From the NCBI GenBank assembly GCA_027618995.1, contig JAQCGO010000025.1:1-32793 (forward strand): 32,793 nucleotides of DNA, read 5' to 3'. Shown here piece after piece: positions 13,638 through 22,247 of the stretch (position 1 is its first letter; each line of letters opens with the position of its first letter). The stretch is from Pseudomonadota bacterium (GTDB lineage Bacteria; Pseudomonadota; Gammaproteobacteria; Steroidobacterales; Woeseiaceae). The translations under genes were made by a program, and so were the position numbers. The notes below the pieces were generated by a model. The model did not search any database. It had not been told where the DNA came from and was given only the letters and a program-made list of their open reading frames with translations.

Positions 13638-14059
13638 ATTGGTGTTCCTTCAAAAAATTCAGCGGGTACCCGTAACGGGCGCAACGTGTCTGCATTCAAA
13701 AACGCCACCTTGACGCCGCCACGCACCAACGGTGTGCCCTCAAGACTGTGCAGGTAAATGTTTTGCTCGATGTCAAATGTCGCTCGCGCCAGGCCGGACA
13801 AGCGTGCTGTTACCACGACCTGGTCGTTGAATTTCGCCGGCGCCAGGAATTCGGCTCTGGTTTCGGTTACTACAAACATCCGGCGCTCCTCGTTGAGCAG
13901 GCGTGACTGATCGACGCCAAGCGCGCGCAACCATTCCATCCGCGCACGTTCCATATAGCGAAAATAATTGGCGTAATAAACCACACCCTGCGCATCGGTA
14001 TCCTCGTAGTAGACGCGAATCGGCCAGCTGAACGGCGCGACATTGGTATCCGTAACCAT
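13634..14059 (-). CDS. ybgC: Acyl-CoA thioesterase YbgC (hot-dog fold)
   Basis: Small thioesterase of the 4-hydroxybenzoyl-CoA thioesterase type, conserved as the first gene of tol-pal operons; in E. coli it acts on short-chain acyl-CoA and interacts with phospholipid synthesis. The start is taken at the ATG at 14059 (MVTDTNVAPFSWPIRVYYED), giving 141 residues (E. coli 134). GAG lies seven bases upstream. Starts further out (ATG at 14077, TTG at 14095) would overlap ruvB and add unmatched residues. The catalytic loop YYEDTDAQGVVYYANYFRYMERAR contains the conserved Asp and the hot-dog helix start. The rest has alternating strands such as FVVTETRAEFLAPAKFNDQV. It links the ruv genes with the tol genes. 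Confidence 0.94.
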   Translation of the reverse strand: MVTDTNVAPFSWPIRVYYEDTDAQGVVYYANYFRYMERARMEWLRALGVDQSRLLNEERRMFVVTETRAEFLAPAKFNDQVVVTARLSGLARATFDIEQNIYLHSLEGTPLVRGGVKVAFLNADTLRPLRVPAEFFEGTPI

Positions 14060-14066
14060 GCGTATC

Positions 14067-15116
14067 TCAGTCTGCATCAAACAGCGGAAGTTCAACCGAC
14101 TGTTCGCGTGCCGGGGGCGTCAGGCCAAGATGCAGATACGTATTCCGCGTCGCGACGCGCCCGCGTGCGGTACGCATCATGAAGCCCTGTTGAATCAGGT
14201 AGGGCTCGATTACGTCCTCGATCGTGCCGCGCTCCTCACCGACCGCCGCGGCGAGGCTCTCGATACCAACCGGACCGCCATCGAACTTTTCGACAATCGT
14301 CTGCAGCACACGTCTGTCCATGGCATCAAATCCATTCGGATCGACCTGCAGCATATCCATCGCGCGCATCGCTATGTCGCCGCTGACGACACCGTCGCCC
14401 TCCACTTCGGCATAGTCACGAACTCGTCGCAGCAATCGATTGGCAATCCGTGGTGTCCCGCGCGCGCGCTTTGCGATTTCGACAGCGCCCAATGCCTCTA
14501 TCGGCAGGTTGAGGATGCCGGCCGAGCGTAGCGCGATCGCTTCTAGATCTGTGCTGCTATAAAACTCAAGTCGCTGTACGATGCCAAAGCGATCGCGCAA
14601 CGGTGACGTCAGCAAGCCGGCCCGCGTTGTGGCACCCACCAGCGTAAATGGCGGCAGGTCGAGCTTGATCGAGCGTGCCGCCGGCCCCTCGCCGATCATG
14701 ATGTCGAGCTGAAAGTCCTCCATCGCCGGATACAGGATTTCTTCGACCACCGGGCTCAGACGATGAATCTCGTCGACAAACAAGACGTCATTCGGTTCGA
14801 GATTGGTCAGAATCGCCGCAAGGTCACCGGGCTTCTCGAGCACCGGCCCGGAAGTCTGGCGCAGGTTAACGCCCATTTCGTTAGCGACGATATGCGCCAG
14901 CGTGGTCTTGCCGAGTCCGGGCGGCCCGAATATCAGCACATGATCGAGCGATTCCTTGCGACGCCGTGCAGCCTCGATGAAAATTCGCATCTGTTGCTTG
15001 ACGCTCGGCTGACCGACGTACTCGCGCAGGGTCTTCGGCCGAATCGCACGATCGGCTGCGCGATCATCCGTAGCGGATTCAGCGCTCGTCAATCGTTCAT
15101 GTTCGATACTGGCCAT
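14067..15116 (-). CDS. ruvB: Holliday junction ATP-dependent helicase subunit RuvB
   Basis: AAA+ motor that drives branch migration of Holliday junctions with RuvA. The 349-residue product has Walker [10 protein letters not shown] (64-72), Walker [11 protein letters not shown] (Asp115, Glu116), sensor 1 VGATTRAG and the arginine-finger region [12 protein letters not shown]-terminal winged-helix domain (about 270-340) carries [20 protein letters not shown] and RGRVAT. The ATG at 15116 follows the ruvA stop at 15120 almost directly. The TGA stop is seven bases before the ybgC ATG, so ruv and tol-pal may share transcripts. Length matches E. coli RuvB (336) plus a slightly longer N-terminus. Confidence 0.97.
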   Translation of the reverse strand: MASIEHERLTSAESATDDRAADRAIRPKTLREYVGQPSVKQQMRIFIEAARRRKESLDHVLIFGPPGLGKTTLAHIVANEMGVNLRQTSGPVLEKPGDLAAILTNLEPNDVLFVDEIHRLSPVVEEILYPAMEDFQLDIMIGEGPAARSIKLDLPPFTLVGATTRAGLLTSPLRDRFGIVQRLEFYSSTDLEAIALRSAGILNLPIEALGAVEIAKRARGTPRIANRLLRRVRDYAEVEGDGVVSGDIAMRAMDMLQVDPNGFDAMDRRVLQTIVEKFDGGPVGIESLAAAVGEERGTIEDVIEPYLIQQGFMMRTARGRVATRNTYLHLGLTPPAREQSVELPLFDAD

Positions 15117-15119
15117 GGT

Positions 15120-15704
15120 CTATCGCACCACCTGTCGCAATGCCTGGCGAATGATGTCTTCGGCGGATTTGCCGTCAACGTCCATATTACCAATCAGCTT
15201 GTTAACTTCATTGAGCTTGTAACCGAGCGACACCAGCGCATCGACGGCTTCCGCCCTTGGATTTGCCACCGCGGCGCTGGCTGTGGACGCCCTCGCCGCC
15301 GTGTGCTTGAACTTGTCGCGCATCTCGATAATCAGGCGCTCGGCCGTTTTCTTGCCAACCCCGGGTATCCGGACCAGCGCGGCCGTGTCCTCATACTCGA
15401 TAGCGCGACGAAAGTCCTGCTCGTTCATGGCCGACAGGATCGCGAGCCCCATCCTGGCACCGACACCCGATATTTTCAGCAGGCTGCGGAACAGGGAACG
15501 TTCGTCAATGCTTGCGAATCCAAACAGCAATTGCGCGTCTTCGCGAGTTTGCATATGCGTATGAATAAATAGTTCTTCGCCAATACCCGGCAAATCCAGA
15601 AACGTCGACATCGGTGTTTCGATTTCGTATCCAACACCGTTGCACTCGAGCACGATATGCGGTGCGTGCTTCGCGGCAAGGCGACCGCGCAAAGATCCGA
15701 TCAT
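15120..15704 (-). CDS. ruvA: Holliday junction DNA-binding subunit RuvA
   Basis: Tetrameric protein that holds the four-way junction flat and loads RuvB. The 194 residues cover the three domains: an OB fold (MIGSLRGRL to about 63), two helix-hairpin-helix motifs (LLKISGVGARMGLAIL at about 75-90 and LVRIPGVGKKTAERLIIEMR at about 110-130), and the flexible C-terminal RuvB-binding domain (about 145-194, AEAVDALVSLGYKLNEVNKL). The acidic pin is in the central part. The ATG at 15704 overlaps the ruvC stop as ATGA. A low-similarity Ala-rich linker sits at about 133-147, as is usual for the family. Confidence 0.97.
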   Translation of the reverse strand: MIGSLRGRLAAKHAPHIVLECNGVGYEIETPMSTFLDLPGIGEELFIHTHMQTREDAQLLFGFASIDERSLFRSLLKISGVGARMGLAILSAMNEQDFRRAIEYEDTAALVRIPGVGKKTAERLIIEMRDKFKHTAARASTASAAVANPRAEAVDALVSLGYKLNEVNKLIGNMDVDGKSAEDIIRQALRQVVR

Positions 15705-16222
15705 CGCAGATTCGCCACGATTGCAAGATTACCGAGACGCTTCTGCAACGCGCGCTGATGACCGTGGCAGATTGCAGTTGCCAGCGCGTCGGCCGCATCG
15801 GCAGACGGTGCAGCGCTCAACTGCAACAGCGCAACAATCATGTGCTGCACCTGCTCCTTGGTCGCAGCGCCGGTCCCGGTCACAGCCTGTTTGATCTCGC
15901 GCGGCGCATACTCATAGACCTTGAGTTCGTACGCGAACGTGGCGCAAAGCGCCGCCGATCGTGCCTGGCCAAGTTTCAGGGCGCTGCCGGCGTTGCGCGC
16001 CATGAAAACGGTCTCTACGGCGACAATCTCCGGTCGATACTCGGCAACGATCTCACCGATCGACACATAAATGCGTTTCAGGCGTTCCGCGAAAGTGCCG
16101 TCCTGGCTTTTCACCGTCCCGCTGGCTACGTAAGTCGGCTTGTCGCCGTCAAAATCGAGAATGCCAAAGCCCGTGATTCGGGAACCTGGGTCAATTCCGA
16201 GTATGCGCTGTCTGTGCGTCAC
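15701..16222 (-). CDS. ruvC: Holliday junction endonuclease RuvC
   Basis: Cuts Holliday junctions symmetrically after RuvAB branch migration. The 173-residue protein has the RNase H-like fold with its four acidic residues: Asp11 in ILGIDPGSRITGFG, Glu70 in IVAVETVFMARN, and Asp142 and Asp145 in SADAADALATAICHGH. Start is GTG at 16222, one codon-length gap from the yebC stop at 16226. No other start fits, because the conserved GIDPG begins at residue 9. Length equals E. coli RuvC (173). Position between yebC and ruvA is the common gammaproteobacterial order. Confidence 0.97.
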   Translation of the reverse strand: MTHRQRILGIDPGSRITGFGILDFDGDKPTYVASGTVKSQDGTFAERLKRIYVSIGEIVAEYRPEIVAVETVFMARNAGSALKLGQARSAALCATFAYELKVYEYAPREIKQAVTGTGAATKEQVQHMIVALLQLSAAPSADAADALATAICHGHQRALQKRLGNLAIVANLR

Positions 16223-16225
16223 GAC

Positions 16226-16969
16226 TCAGATTTGCGCCAGAATTTCTGCGGATATATCGGCGTTGCTATAGACCCGCTGTACGTCGTCCAGATCTTCCAG
16301 CAATTCCAGCATCTTGATCATTGATTCCGCGGTATCGGCATCCAGCTCGGCATGAATCGATGCGCGCATCGTCAGTTCCGCATCTTCTGGCTCCAGGCCG
16401 GCCGCCGTCATCTTGTCGCGCACCGCCTCGAAATCGAGCGGGTCCGTCAGCACTTCGATCGAACGATCGGCATCGACGACCACATCCTCGGCTCCCGCAT
16501 CGATCGCGGCCTCCATGATCGCGTCTTCGCTGCACCCTGCTGGGTACAACAGCTGCCCAACTTCGTTGAACAGATAGCCCACTGAACCATTGGTGCCCAG
16601 GTTGCCGCCGAATTTCGCGAAGGCATGCCGAACTTCGGCCACGGTACGATTCAGGTTGTCCGTAAGGCAGTCAACCATGACGGCCGACCCGCCTGGACCA
16701 TAACCTTCGTAACGCACTTCCTGGAAATCATCGCCATCGAGATCACCGGAACCGCGCTTGATGGCACGTTCAATATTGTCCTTCGGCATGCTTTGCGCCC
16801 TGGCCTTGTCAATCGCCAGGCGCAAGCGCGGGTTGGAGGCAATCTCACCGCCACCCATTCTTGCCGAAATCGTAATTTCGCGTATCAGCTTGGTAAAAAC
16901 CTTGCCACGCTTTTTATCCTGCGCGCCCTTGCGGTGCTGGATATTCGCCCACTTGCTATGTCCTGCCAT
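16226..16969 (-). CDS. yebC: YebC/PmpR family protein (transcription or translation factor)
   Basis: The ATG at 16969 ([20 protein letters not shown]) gives 247 residues against 246 in E. coli YebC. The open frame runs further up to 17260, but that extension is unlike the family and lies under relA. Family motifs are [20 protein letters not shown], the [20 protein letters not shown] segment, [34 protein letters not shown], and the acidic C-terminal part ([17 protein letters not shown]). YebC family members have been described both as DNA-binding regulators (PmpR) and as factors helping ribosomes through difficult stretches such as proline runs; which applies here cannot be told. It starts the yebC-ruvCAB run and is divergent from relA across about 100 bases. 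Confidence 0.95.
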   Translation of the reverse strand: MAGHSKWANIQHRKGAQDKKRGKVFTKLIREITISARMGGGEIASNPRLRLAIDKARAQSMPKDNIERAIKRGSGDLDGDDFQEVRYEGYGPGGSAVMVDCLTDNLNRTVAEVRHAFAKFGGNLGTNGSVGYLFNEVGQLLYPAGCSEDAIMEAAIDAGAEDVVVDADRSIEVLTDPLDFEAVRDKMTAAGLEPEDAELTMRASIHAELDADTAESMIKMLELLEDLDDVQRVYSNADISAEILAQI

Positions 16970-17072
16970 GACAATCGCTTCGCCCAAACAATATCCGGCC
17001 GATCCGGGGCCGGAAACAGCGCGTATGATAACGGTAATTGCCGGTGCTGGTACATCATTGAAGCGCGTCGAA

Positions 17073-19205
17073 ATGTCATCAACCGATTCCGAAATAACCG
17101 CGAACGGCGGCGAACAGGACAATATTGCCGAGGCGCTGCAGGCCGTTCTCGACGCGCTGCCGGAGTCGGCGCAGCTTACAGCCGCACTCGCCGAGGGCAA
17201 AGCCATCGCGGACATTGTGGCGACCCTCGAGCTGCCCGGGAAACTGCTGGCGGCAACCACCGTTTACCCACTGGTTCGCGACAATTGTCTTGATATTAAG
17301 TACCTTGAAAACAATGTATTACAGGATCTTTCTCGAATAGTTATTGGGTTGGTGCAGCTTGGCCAGTTCACCCTGCCCGCCGACTGGCAGCCTGGCGAGG
17401 CACTTGCAGTACAACAAAGTGAAGCTTTGCGAAAAATGTTGCTGGCCGTGGTCTCCGATGTTCGGCTGGTCCTCGTGCGTATTGCCGAGCAACTGTACCG
17501 GCTGCGCCATGCGAAGCGTGTGAGCCGCGATGAGCAGAAAAAACTCGCGGTCGAAACGCGCGAGATCTACGCCCCACTCGCCAGCCGCCTCGGCGTCTGG
17601 CAATTCAAGTGGGAACTCGAAGACCTCGCATTCCGCTACCTCGACCCGGACACCTACAAGAAGATCGCCGAAGCCCTGAATGAGCAGCGTGGCGAGCGCG
17701 AACGCTTCATCGCCCAGATCACGAACGAACTACAGGCGGAACTCAACCAGCAGTCGATCAGGGCCAACATCACTGGGCGGCCGAAACACATCTACAGTAT
17801 CTGGCGCAAGATGCAGCGCAAGGATCGTGGCCTTGAAGCGCTGTACGACATCCGGGCCGTGCGCGTCCTGGTTGACGACATCAGGGACTGTTATGCCGCG
17901 CTCGGGGCCGTACACAACCTCTGGTCCTACCTGCCCGGGGAGTTCGACGACTACATAGCGAACCCGAAAGACAATGATTACCGTTCGCTGCATACGGCAG
18001 TCGTTGGCCCCGACGGCAAGAGCGTTGAGATCCAGATACGCACGCACGATATGCACCGGCAGGCTGAACTCGGCGTTGCCGCACACTGGCGTTACAAGGA
18101 AGGCGGCGGTTCGCCGGCTGCGTTCGATCAGAAGATTCGGTTCCTGCGGCGAATCCTCGAACCTGACAATGACGGCGAGGACCTGCTGGCACAGATTCGA
18201 GACGACGTACTTGAGGATCGCGTTTACGCGGTCAGCCCGAAAGGTGACGTGGTCGAACTCGCGGCCAATGCAACGCCGCTCGATTTCGCCTACCACGTGC
18301 ATACCCAGGTCGGTCACCGCTGTCGCGGCGCCAAAGTCAACGGCCGGATCGTGCCCTTGACCTACATTGTCAGGAACGGCGATCAGATCGAGATTATTAC
18401 GGGTAGCCAAGCACAGCCCAGTCGTGACTGGCTGGTGCCGAAGCTGGGCTACCTGGCCAGCGCACGCGCACGTGCCAAAGTACGCAACTGGTTTCGACTG
18501 CAAGACCGCGACCAGCACTTGCGACAAGGCCGCGAAGTTCTTGAACGCGAACTCGCCCGCCTGAATGTGCGCGACATGCCAACCGACGACGTTGCGCGGC
18601 AGCTGAAGCAGAAGAATACGGAGGCCTTGTGCGTAGCACTCGGCGCAGGTGATCTGACGTCGGCCTCAATCGCAACGGCACTGCAGCATCTGCGCGGCAA
18701 CGAATCGCCCGACCAGTTCCGACCCAGGCGCGGAACGCACGGCAAAACTCGCAAGACCGACAGCGTCGCGATCAGCGGTATTGGCGATCTGTTGTCGAAT
18801 TTTGCGCGCTGTTGCCGCCCGGTACCGCCGGAGCCGGTCGTCGGCTACATCACCCTGGGCCGTGGCGTCAGCATCCATCGCGCCGACTGCGGCAATTGCC
18901 TCGGCCTGAAGCAGCGCAACCCGGAACGCATCATCGAGGTCAGCTGGGGCAATTCGGAACAGGCGACCTACCCGGTCGACCTGCAGCTGCGCGCAATGGA
19001 TCGCAGTGGCCTGATCCGCGACATCAGCGCTGTATTGGCCGATGAAAAAGCCAACGTGACGAATATGACGACACACGTGGACCGCAAGACCATGCAAACG
19101 ATTATGGATATCAGCATCGATATCCGCGATCTGCCTACACTCAGCTCAGCCATCGGCCGGCTCGAGCAGATCTCAAACGTGGTCTCAGTCCGCCGCCGTA
19201 CCTGA
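17073..19205 (+). CDS. relA: GTP pyrophosphokinase RelA, long RSH protein
   Basis: Ribosome-associated synthetase of (p)ppGpp that signals amino-acid starvation. The ATG at 17073 ([11 protein letters not shown]) gives 710 residues (E. coli RelA 744); ATG at 17025 is possible. The N-terminal hydrolase-like domain (about 1-190) lacks the His-Asp motif of active hydrolases, as in RelA proper. The synthetase domain begins near 200 and includes [14 protein letters not shown] (about 235), [40 protein letters not shown] and [14 protein letters not shown]. The TGS domain (about 380-440) has [15 protein letters not shown] and [18 protein letters not shown] zinc-finger-like part has [11 protein letters not shown] and HRADCGNC (about 577-610), and an ACT domain (about 630-710) ends the protein. 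A separate SpoT for hydrolysis is expected elsewhere. Its last 21 bases overlap the convergent stomatin gene. Confidence 0.95.
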   Translation: MSSTDSEITANGGEQDNIAEALQAVLDALPESAQLTAALAEGKAIADIVATLELPGKLLAATTVYPLVRDNCLDIKYLENNVLQDLSRIVIGLVQLGQFTLPADWQPGEALAVQQSEALRKMLLAVVSDVRLVLVRIAEQLYRLRHAKRVSRDEQKKLAVETREIYAPLASRLGVWQFKWELEDLAFRYLDPDTYKKIAEALNEQRGERERFIAQITNELQAELNQQSIRANITGRPKHIYSIWRKMQRKDRGLEALYDIRAVRVLVDDIRDCYAALGAVHNLWSYLPGEFDDYIANPKDNDYRSLHTAVVGPDGKSVEIQIRTHDMHRQAELGVAAHWRYKEGGGSPAAFDQKIRFLRRILEPDNDGEDLLAQIRDDVLEDRVYAVSPKGDVVELAANATPLDFAYHVHTQVGHRCRGAKVNGRIVPLTYIVRNGDQIEIITGSQAQPSRDWLVPKLGYLASARARAKVRNWFRLQDRDQHLRQGREVLERELARLNVRDMPTDDVARQLKQKNTEALCVALGAGDLTSASIATALQHLRGNESPDQFRPRRGTHGKTRKTDSVAISGIGDLLSNFARCCRPVPPEPVVGYITLGRGVSIHRADCGNCLGLKQRNPERIIEVSWGNSEQATYPVDLQLRAMDRSGLIRDISAVLADEKANVTNMTTHVDRKTMQTIMDISIDIRDLPTLSSAIGRLEQISNVVSVRRRT

Positions 19206-20132
19206 CGAGCCCTTGCCCGATTTGCCTCGGGCGATATCGGTGGCCAGCACCATCATCGATGTCAGGTCGCCGAGATTGGCCGGCACGACGAAAGTATTGC
19301 CGGCCTTCGCCAGCTTACCGAATTCGCTGATGTATTGCTCGGCGACGCGTAACTGCATAGCCGCTGATCCGCCCGGCACCGTCATACTCGCGGCCACCTG
19401 GCGCAATCCCTCGGCCGTCGCGGTAGCCACCGAGAGGATCGCCTGGGCTTCACCATCGGCTTCGTTGATCTGTTGCGTCTTGCTGGCTTCGGATTCCTTG
19501 ATGACGCGCTGCTTTTCGCCTTCTGCCTGGTTGATCTTGGCGTCGCGCTCGCCTTCCGAGGTCAGGATTACGGCGCGCTTCTCACGCTCGGCACGCATCT
19601 GCTTTTCCATCGCACTCAGCACGTCCTGCGGAGGGTTTATGTTCCTGATCTCGTAGCGCAGCACCTTGACGCCCCAGGGATCCGACGCCTTGTCGAGTTC
19701 TGCGACAACATTGGCATTGATGGATCCACGCTCCTCGAACGTCTTGTCGAGATCGATCTTGCCAATTTCGGAGCGCAGAGTGGTCTGGGCGAGCTGCGCT
19801 ATCGCAAACAGGTAGTTACCAATGCCGTAGGACGCGCGCGCCGCGTCCAGCACCTGCATATACAGCACGCCATCAACACCGACCTGCACGTTGTCGCGCG
19901 TGATACAGACCTGTTCTGCGATATCGATCGCCTGTTCCTTCAGCGTGTGCCGATACGCTACCTCATCGATAAACGGAAACAGGATATGAAAGCCGGCATC
20001 AAGCTTGCGATTGAACTTGCCCAGACGTTGGACTACGTAAGCACTTTGCTGCGGCACGACAACTGCCGTTTTCAGCAAAATTATGACGGCAACGAATACC
20101 AGCGTCAACGAAACAATCAGTGACACATCCAT
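19185..20132 (-). CDS. qmcA: SPFH/Band 7 (stomatin/QmcA-like) membrane protein
   Basis: Membrane-anchored scaffold of the stomatin/prohibitin superfamily; such proteins form oligomeric rings, organise membrane microdomains and often attend FtsH. The 315 residues start with one transmembrane helix (about 5-25). The SPFH domain follows (about 28-190; VVPQQSAYVVQRLGKFNRKL, LYMQVLDAARASYGIGNY, QLAQTTLRSEIGKIDLDKTF). A long coiled coil comes next (about 190-255; QMRAEREKRAVILTSEGERD, INQAEGEKQRVIKESEASKT), and the C-terminus is short and Gly/Ser-rich. The ATG at 20132 has AGAGGAAAAG just upstream. It is 20 bases downstream of the NfeD-like gene, its usual partner. The symbol is by similarity to E. 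coli qmcA (ybbK). Confidence 0.92.
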   Translation of the reverse strand: MDVSLIVSLTLVFVAVIILLKTAVVVPQQSAYVVQRLGKFNRKLDAGFHILFPFIDEVAYRHTLKEQAIDIAEQVCITRDNVQVGVDGVLYMQVLDAARASYGIGNYLFAIAQLAQTTLRSEIGKIDLDKTFEERGSINANVVAELDKASDPWGVKVLRYEIRNINPPQDVLSAMEKQMRAEREKRAVILTSEGERDAKINQAEGEKQRVIKESEASKTQQINEADGEAQAILSVATATAEGLRQVAASMTVPGGSAAMQLRVAEQYISEFGKLAKAGNTFVVPANLGDLTSMMVLATDIARGKSGKGSSGTAAD

Positions 20133-20151
20133 TATCTTTTCCTCTCGTTCT

Positions 20152-20583
20152 TTATTCAGCGCTGACGTGCAGCGTCAGTCCATTGACATGCACAACCCTG
20201 GCACGGGATCCGCCGTTGATGACTTGAGTTCCAACGTTGCGTACTGTCCAGTCACTGCCGTGCAACTGGGTTCGGGCTTCCGCGCCCGGGGCCAGATCCG
20301 CAGTGATTTCGACTGACTCGCCGGACATCGTCTCGGGATAGTTTTCGCCACCGCCACGTATCTTGAGATACAAAGTGCGGCGAAAAGTGAAAAAGAAGAG
20401 CAGCGACAGCACTGCAAACGCCAGCCACTGGCCCCATTCGGGAATCGCAATGCCGAACAAGGCGGACAATCCGACCAGCGCCGCGGACACGCCGAGGAAC
20501 ACGAGGTAGAACTGCGCGTCCACGGCGAACATTTCTGCGCCGAGTAGAACAGCGCCCAGAATCATCCAACTCCACCAGGTCAT
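20152..20583 (-). CDS. NfeD-like membrane protein
   Basis: Partner of the stomatin-like protein. The ATG at 20583 (MTWWSWMILGAVLLGAEMFA) is chosen over a GTG at 20613 because AGAGGAG lies seven bases before it. This gives 143 residues. Two or three transmembrane segments occupy about 5-70 (FYLVFLGVSAALVGLSALFG, WLAFAVLSLLFFFTF). The soluble C-terminal part (about 78-143) is the NfeD OB-fold domain, with SGESVEITADLAPG, SDWTVRN and ARVVHVNGLTLHV. This is the short form without the serine-protease domain found in long NfeD proteins, like E. coli YbbK's partner QmcB (YbbJ). The pair probably forms a membrane complex of unknown duty. Confidence 0.9.
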   Translation of the reverse strand: MTWWSWMILGAVLLGAEMFAVDAQFYLVFLGVSAALVGLSALFGIAIPEWGQWLAFAVLSLLFFFTFRRTLYLKIRGGGENYPETMSGESVEITADLAPGAEARTQLHGSDWTVRNVGTQVINGGSRARVVHVNGLTLHVSAE

Positions 20584-20656
20584 CGCAAGACTCCTCTGTA
20601 CAAGTGTCGTCACTATAACTCATGAGAGCGTCGATCGGGAGACAAAATGGTCCCTA

Positions 20657-20685
20657 TTGACGCGCGCTACTGTTGTAGATATCGG
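20657..20685 (+). promoter_or_regulatory. Possible promoter of the symporter gene
   Basis: TTGACG (20657-20662) matches five of six -35 bases. With a 17-base spacer the -10 position reads TATCGG, a poor match. It lies in the 146-base gap between the divergent NfeD and symporter genes. Tentative. Confidence 0.28.
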
Positions 20686-20729
20686 TTACTATTCTTTGGC
20701 CGAACACGAGAAAAACAAGGGGGAACGGC

Positions 20730-22199
20730 ATGCAACAAGTGGTCAACTCCATCAACGACATCGTCTGGAGCCCGGCGCTGATTTACCTGTGCCTGGGCGC
20801 CGGTCTGTTTTTCTCGCTGATGACGCGCTTCGTGCAGGTGCGCCTGTTTCGCGAAATGCTGCACCTGCTGTTCAGCAACAAGGAGTCCGATCGCGGCATC
20901 TCTTCATTTCAAGCACTGTCCGTCTCGCTGTCCGGTCGCATCGGTACCGGCAATATTGCCGGCGTGGCCGCGGCGATCGGTTTCGGCGGACCCGGCGCCG
21001 TATTCTGGATGTGGGTGGTGGCCTTTCTCGGCGCTTCGACCGCCTATGTTGAATCGACCCTGGGCCAGATCTACAAGGAAGTCGACAATGGCCAGTATCG
21101 CGGTGGCCCCGCGTATTACATCGAGAAGGCCCTGGGCTGGAAATGGTATGCCTGGATCTTTGCGATCTCGACCATCATTGCGGTTGGATTGCTGTTACCC
21201 GGCGTACAGTCGAACAGTATCGGCAATGCCGCCGAACTCGCCTTCGGTGGTGAGCGCGTGTTCGAATCCGCGTTCGGCACTATCAGCTATACAAAATTGC
21301 TGACGGCCATCGTTGTTGTAAGCATTCTTGGCATCATCATATTCGGCGGCGTGAAGCGCATTGCGCATGTCACCCAGGTTGTCGTGCCGTTCATGGCGCT
21401 CGCTTACATTGCCATGGCCTTCATTATCATAGGCATGCACATCGCCGATTTGCCAGGCATTATCGCGCTGATCTTCACTGATGCTTTCTCGCCGATGGCC
21501 GGCGTCGGCGCTGCCATAGGCTGGGGCGTGAAGCGCGGCGTGTATTCCAACGAAGCCGGACAAGGTACGGGCCCGCATGCCGCTGCGGCATGCGAGGTAC
21601 AGCATCCGGCGCAGCAAGGCCTCGTGCAGGCGTTCTCGATATATATCGATACCCTGTTCGTCTGTTCGGCGACTGCCTTCATGATCCTGATTACCAACCA
21701 GTATTACGTCTCTGGCATCGATGCCGCTGTCAGCGGTGGGCTGCTGGCGACCGACGTAGAGATCAATAGCCCGGCGTTCACGCAGTATGCGCTGCAAAGT
21801 GTCATGGGAGGATTTGGCAAAGTCTTCGTCGCGATCGCGTTGTTCTTCTTCGCATTCACGACACTGCTGGCCTACTACTATATTGCGGAAACCAACGTCG
21901 CTTACATCCGTCGCTCGATACGTTTCCCGGGCGGGCTGACGATTCTCAAGATTGGCCTGATGGCGTCCGTGTTTTACGGCACCGTCAAGACGGCAAGCCT
22001 TGCGTGGGGACTCGGCGATATTGGCGTCGGCCTGATGGCATGGCTGAACATCATCGCCATCCTGATCCTGTTCTTCATAAGCAAGCCGGCGATCAAGGCA
22101 CTGCGCGATTACGAAGCACAACGCAAGGCCGGCGTCACCAACTACACTTTCGACCCGGAGAAACTCGGGATCAGGAATGCAGACTTCTGGAAGAAGTAG
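20730..22199 (+). CDS. Sodium:alanine/glycine symporter (AGCS family)
   Basis: Secondary transporter importing alanine or glycine with Na+. The 489-residue protein has about 11 hydrophobic helices and the AGCS signatures: FQALSVSLSGRIGTGNIAGV near residues 59-80, GPGAVFWMWVVAFLGAS, YRGGPAYYIEKALG, and GVYSNEAGQGTGPHAAAA around 272-289, with the conserved Asn and Glu. The usual family form is SLAGRVGTGNIAGVA, so conservation is high. The ATG at 20730 has GGGGGA six bases upstream. It appears to be transcribed alone, with the divergent NfeD gene before it and convergent lpdA after it. Alanine or glycine cannot be told apart from sequence alone. Confidence 0.94.
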   Translation: MQQVVNSINDIVWSPALIYLCLGAGLFFSLMTRFVQVRLFREMLHLLFSNKESDRGISSFQALSVSLSGRIGTGNIAGVAAAIGFGGPGAVFWMWVVAFLGASTAYVESTLGQIYKEVDNGQYRGGPAYYIEKALGWKWYAWIFAISTIIAVGLLLPGVQSNSIGNAAELAFGGERVFESAFGTISYTKLLTAIVVVSILGIIIFGGVKRIAHVTQVVVPFMALAYIAMAFIIIGMHIADLPGIIALIFTDAFSPMAGVGAAIGWGVKRGVYSNEAGQGTGPHAAAACEVQHPAQQGLVQAFSIYIDTLFVCSATAFMILITNQYYVSGIDAAVSGGLLATDVEINSPAFTQYALQSVMGGFGKVFVAIALFFFAFTTLLAYYYIAETNVAYIRRSIRFPGGLTILKIGLMASVFYGTVKTASLAWGLGDIGVGLMAWLNIIAILILFFISKPAIKALRDYEAQRKAGVTNYTFDPEKLGIRNADFWKK

Positions 22200-22206
22200 A
22201 CCAACA

Positions 22207-22225
22207 GGTCGCCCGCATGGCGGCC
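22207..22225. terminator. Hairpin between convergent symporter gene and lpdA
   Basis: GGTCGCC, loop CGCAT, GGCGGCC form a seven-pair stem (one G-T pair) in the 48-base gap between the convergent genes. No T-run follows on either strand, so it is at best an imperfect terminator or an mRNA 3'-end stabiliser. Confidence 0.35.
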
Positions 22226-22247
22226 TCCCACGATTTACAAAGGCGAG

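Noticed and set aside
16758..17072. Extension of relA by 105 codons upstream
   Set aside because: It runs opposite the yebC coding sequence and has no RSH similarity; a start at 17073 (or 17025) fits the family.
16970..17260. Extension of yebC by 97 codons
   Set aside because: Low-complexity Ser/Ala-rich translation under the relA start; all YebC proteins begin at MAGHSKW.
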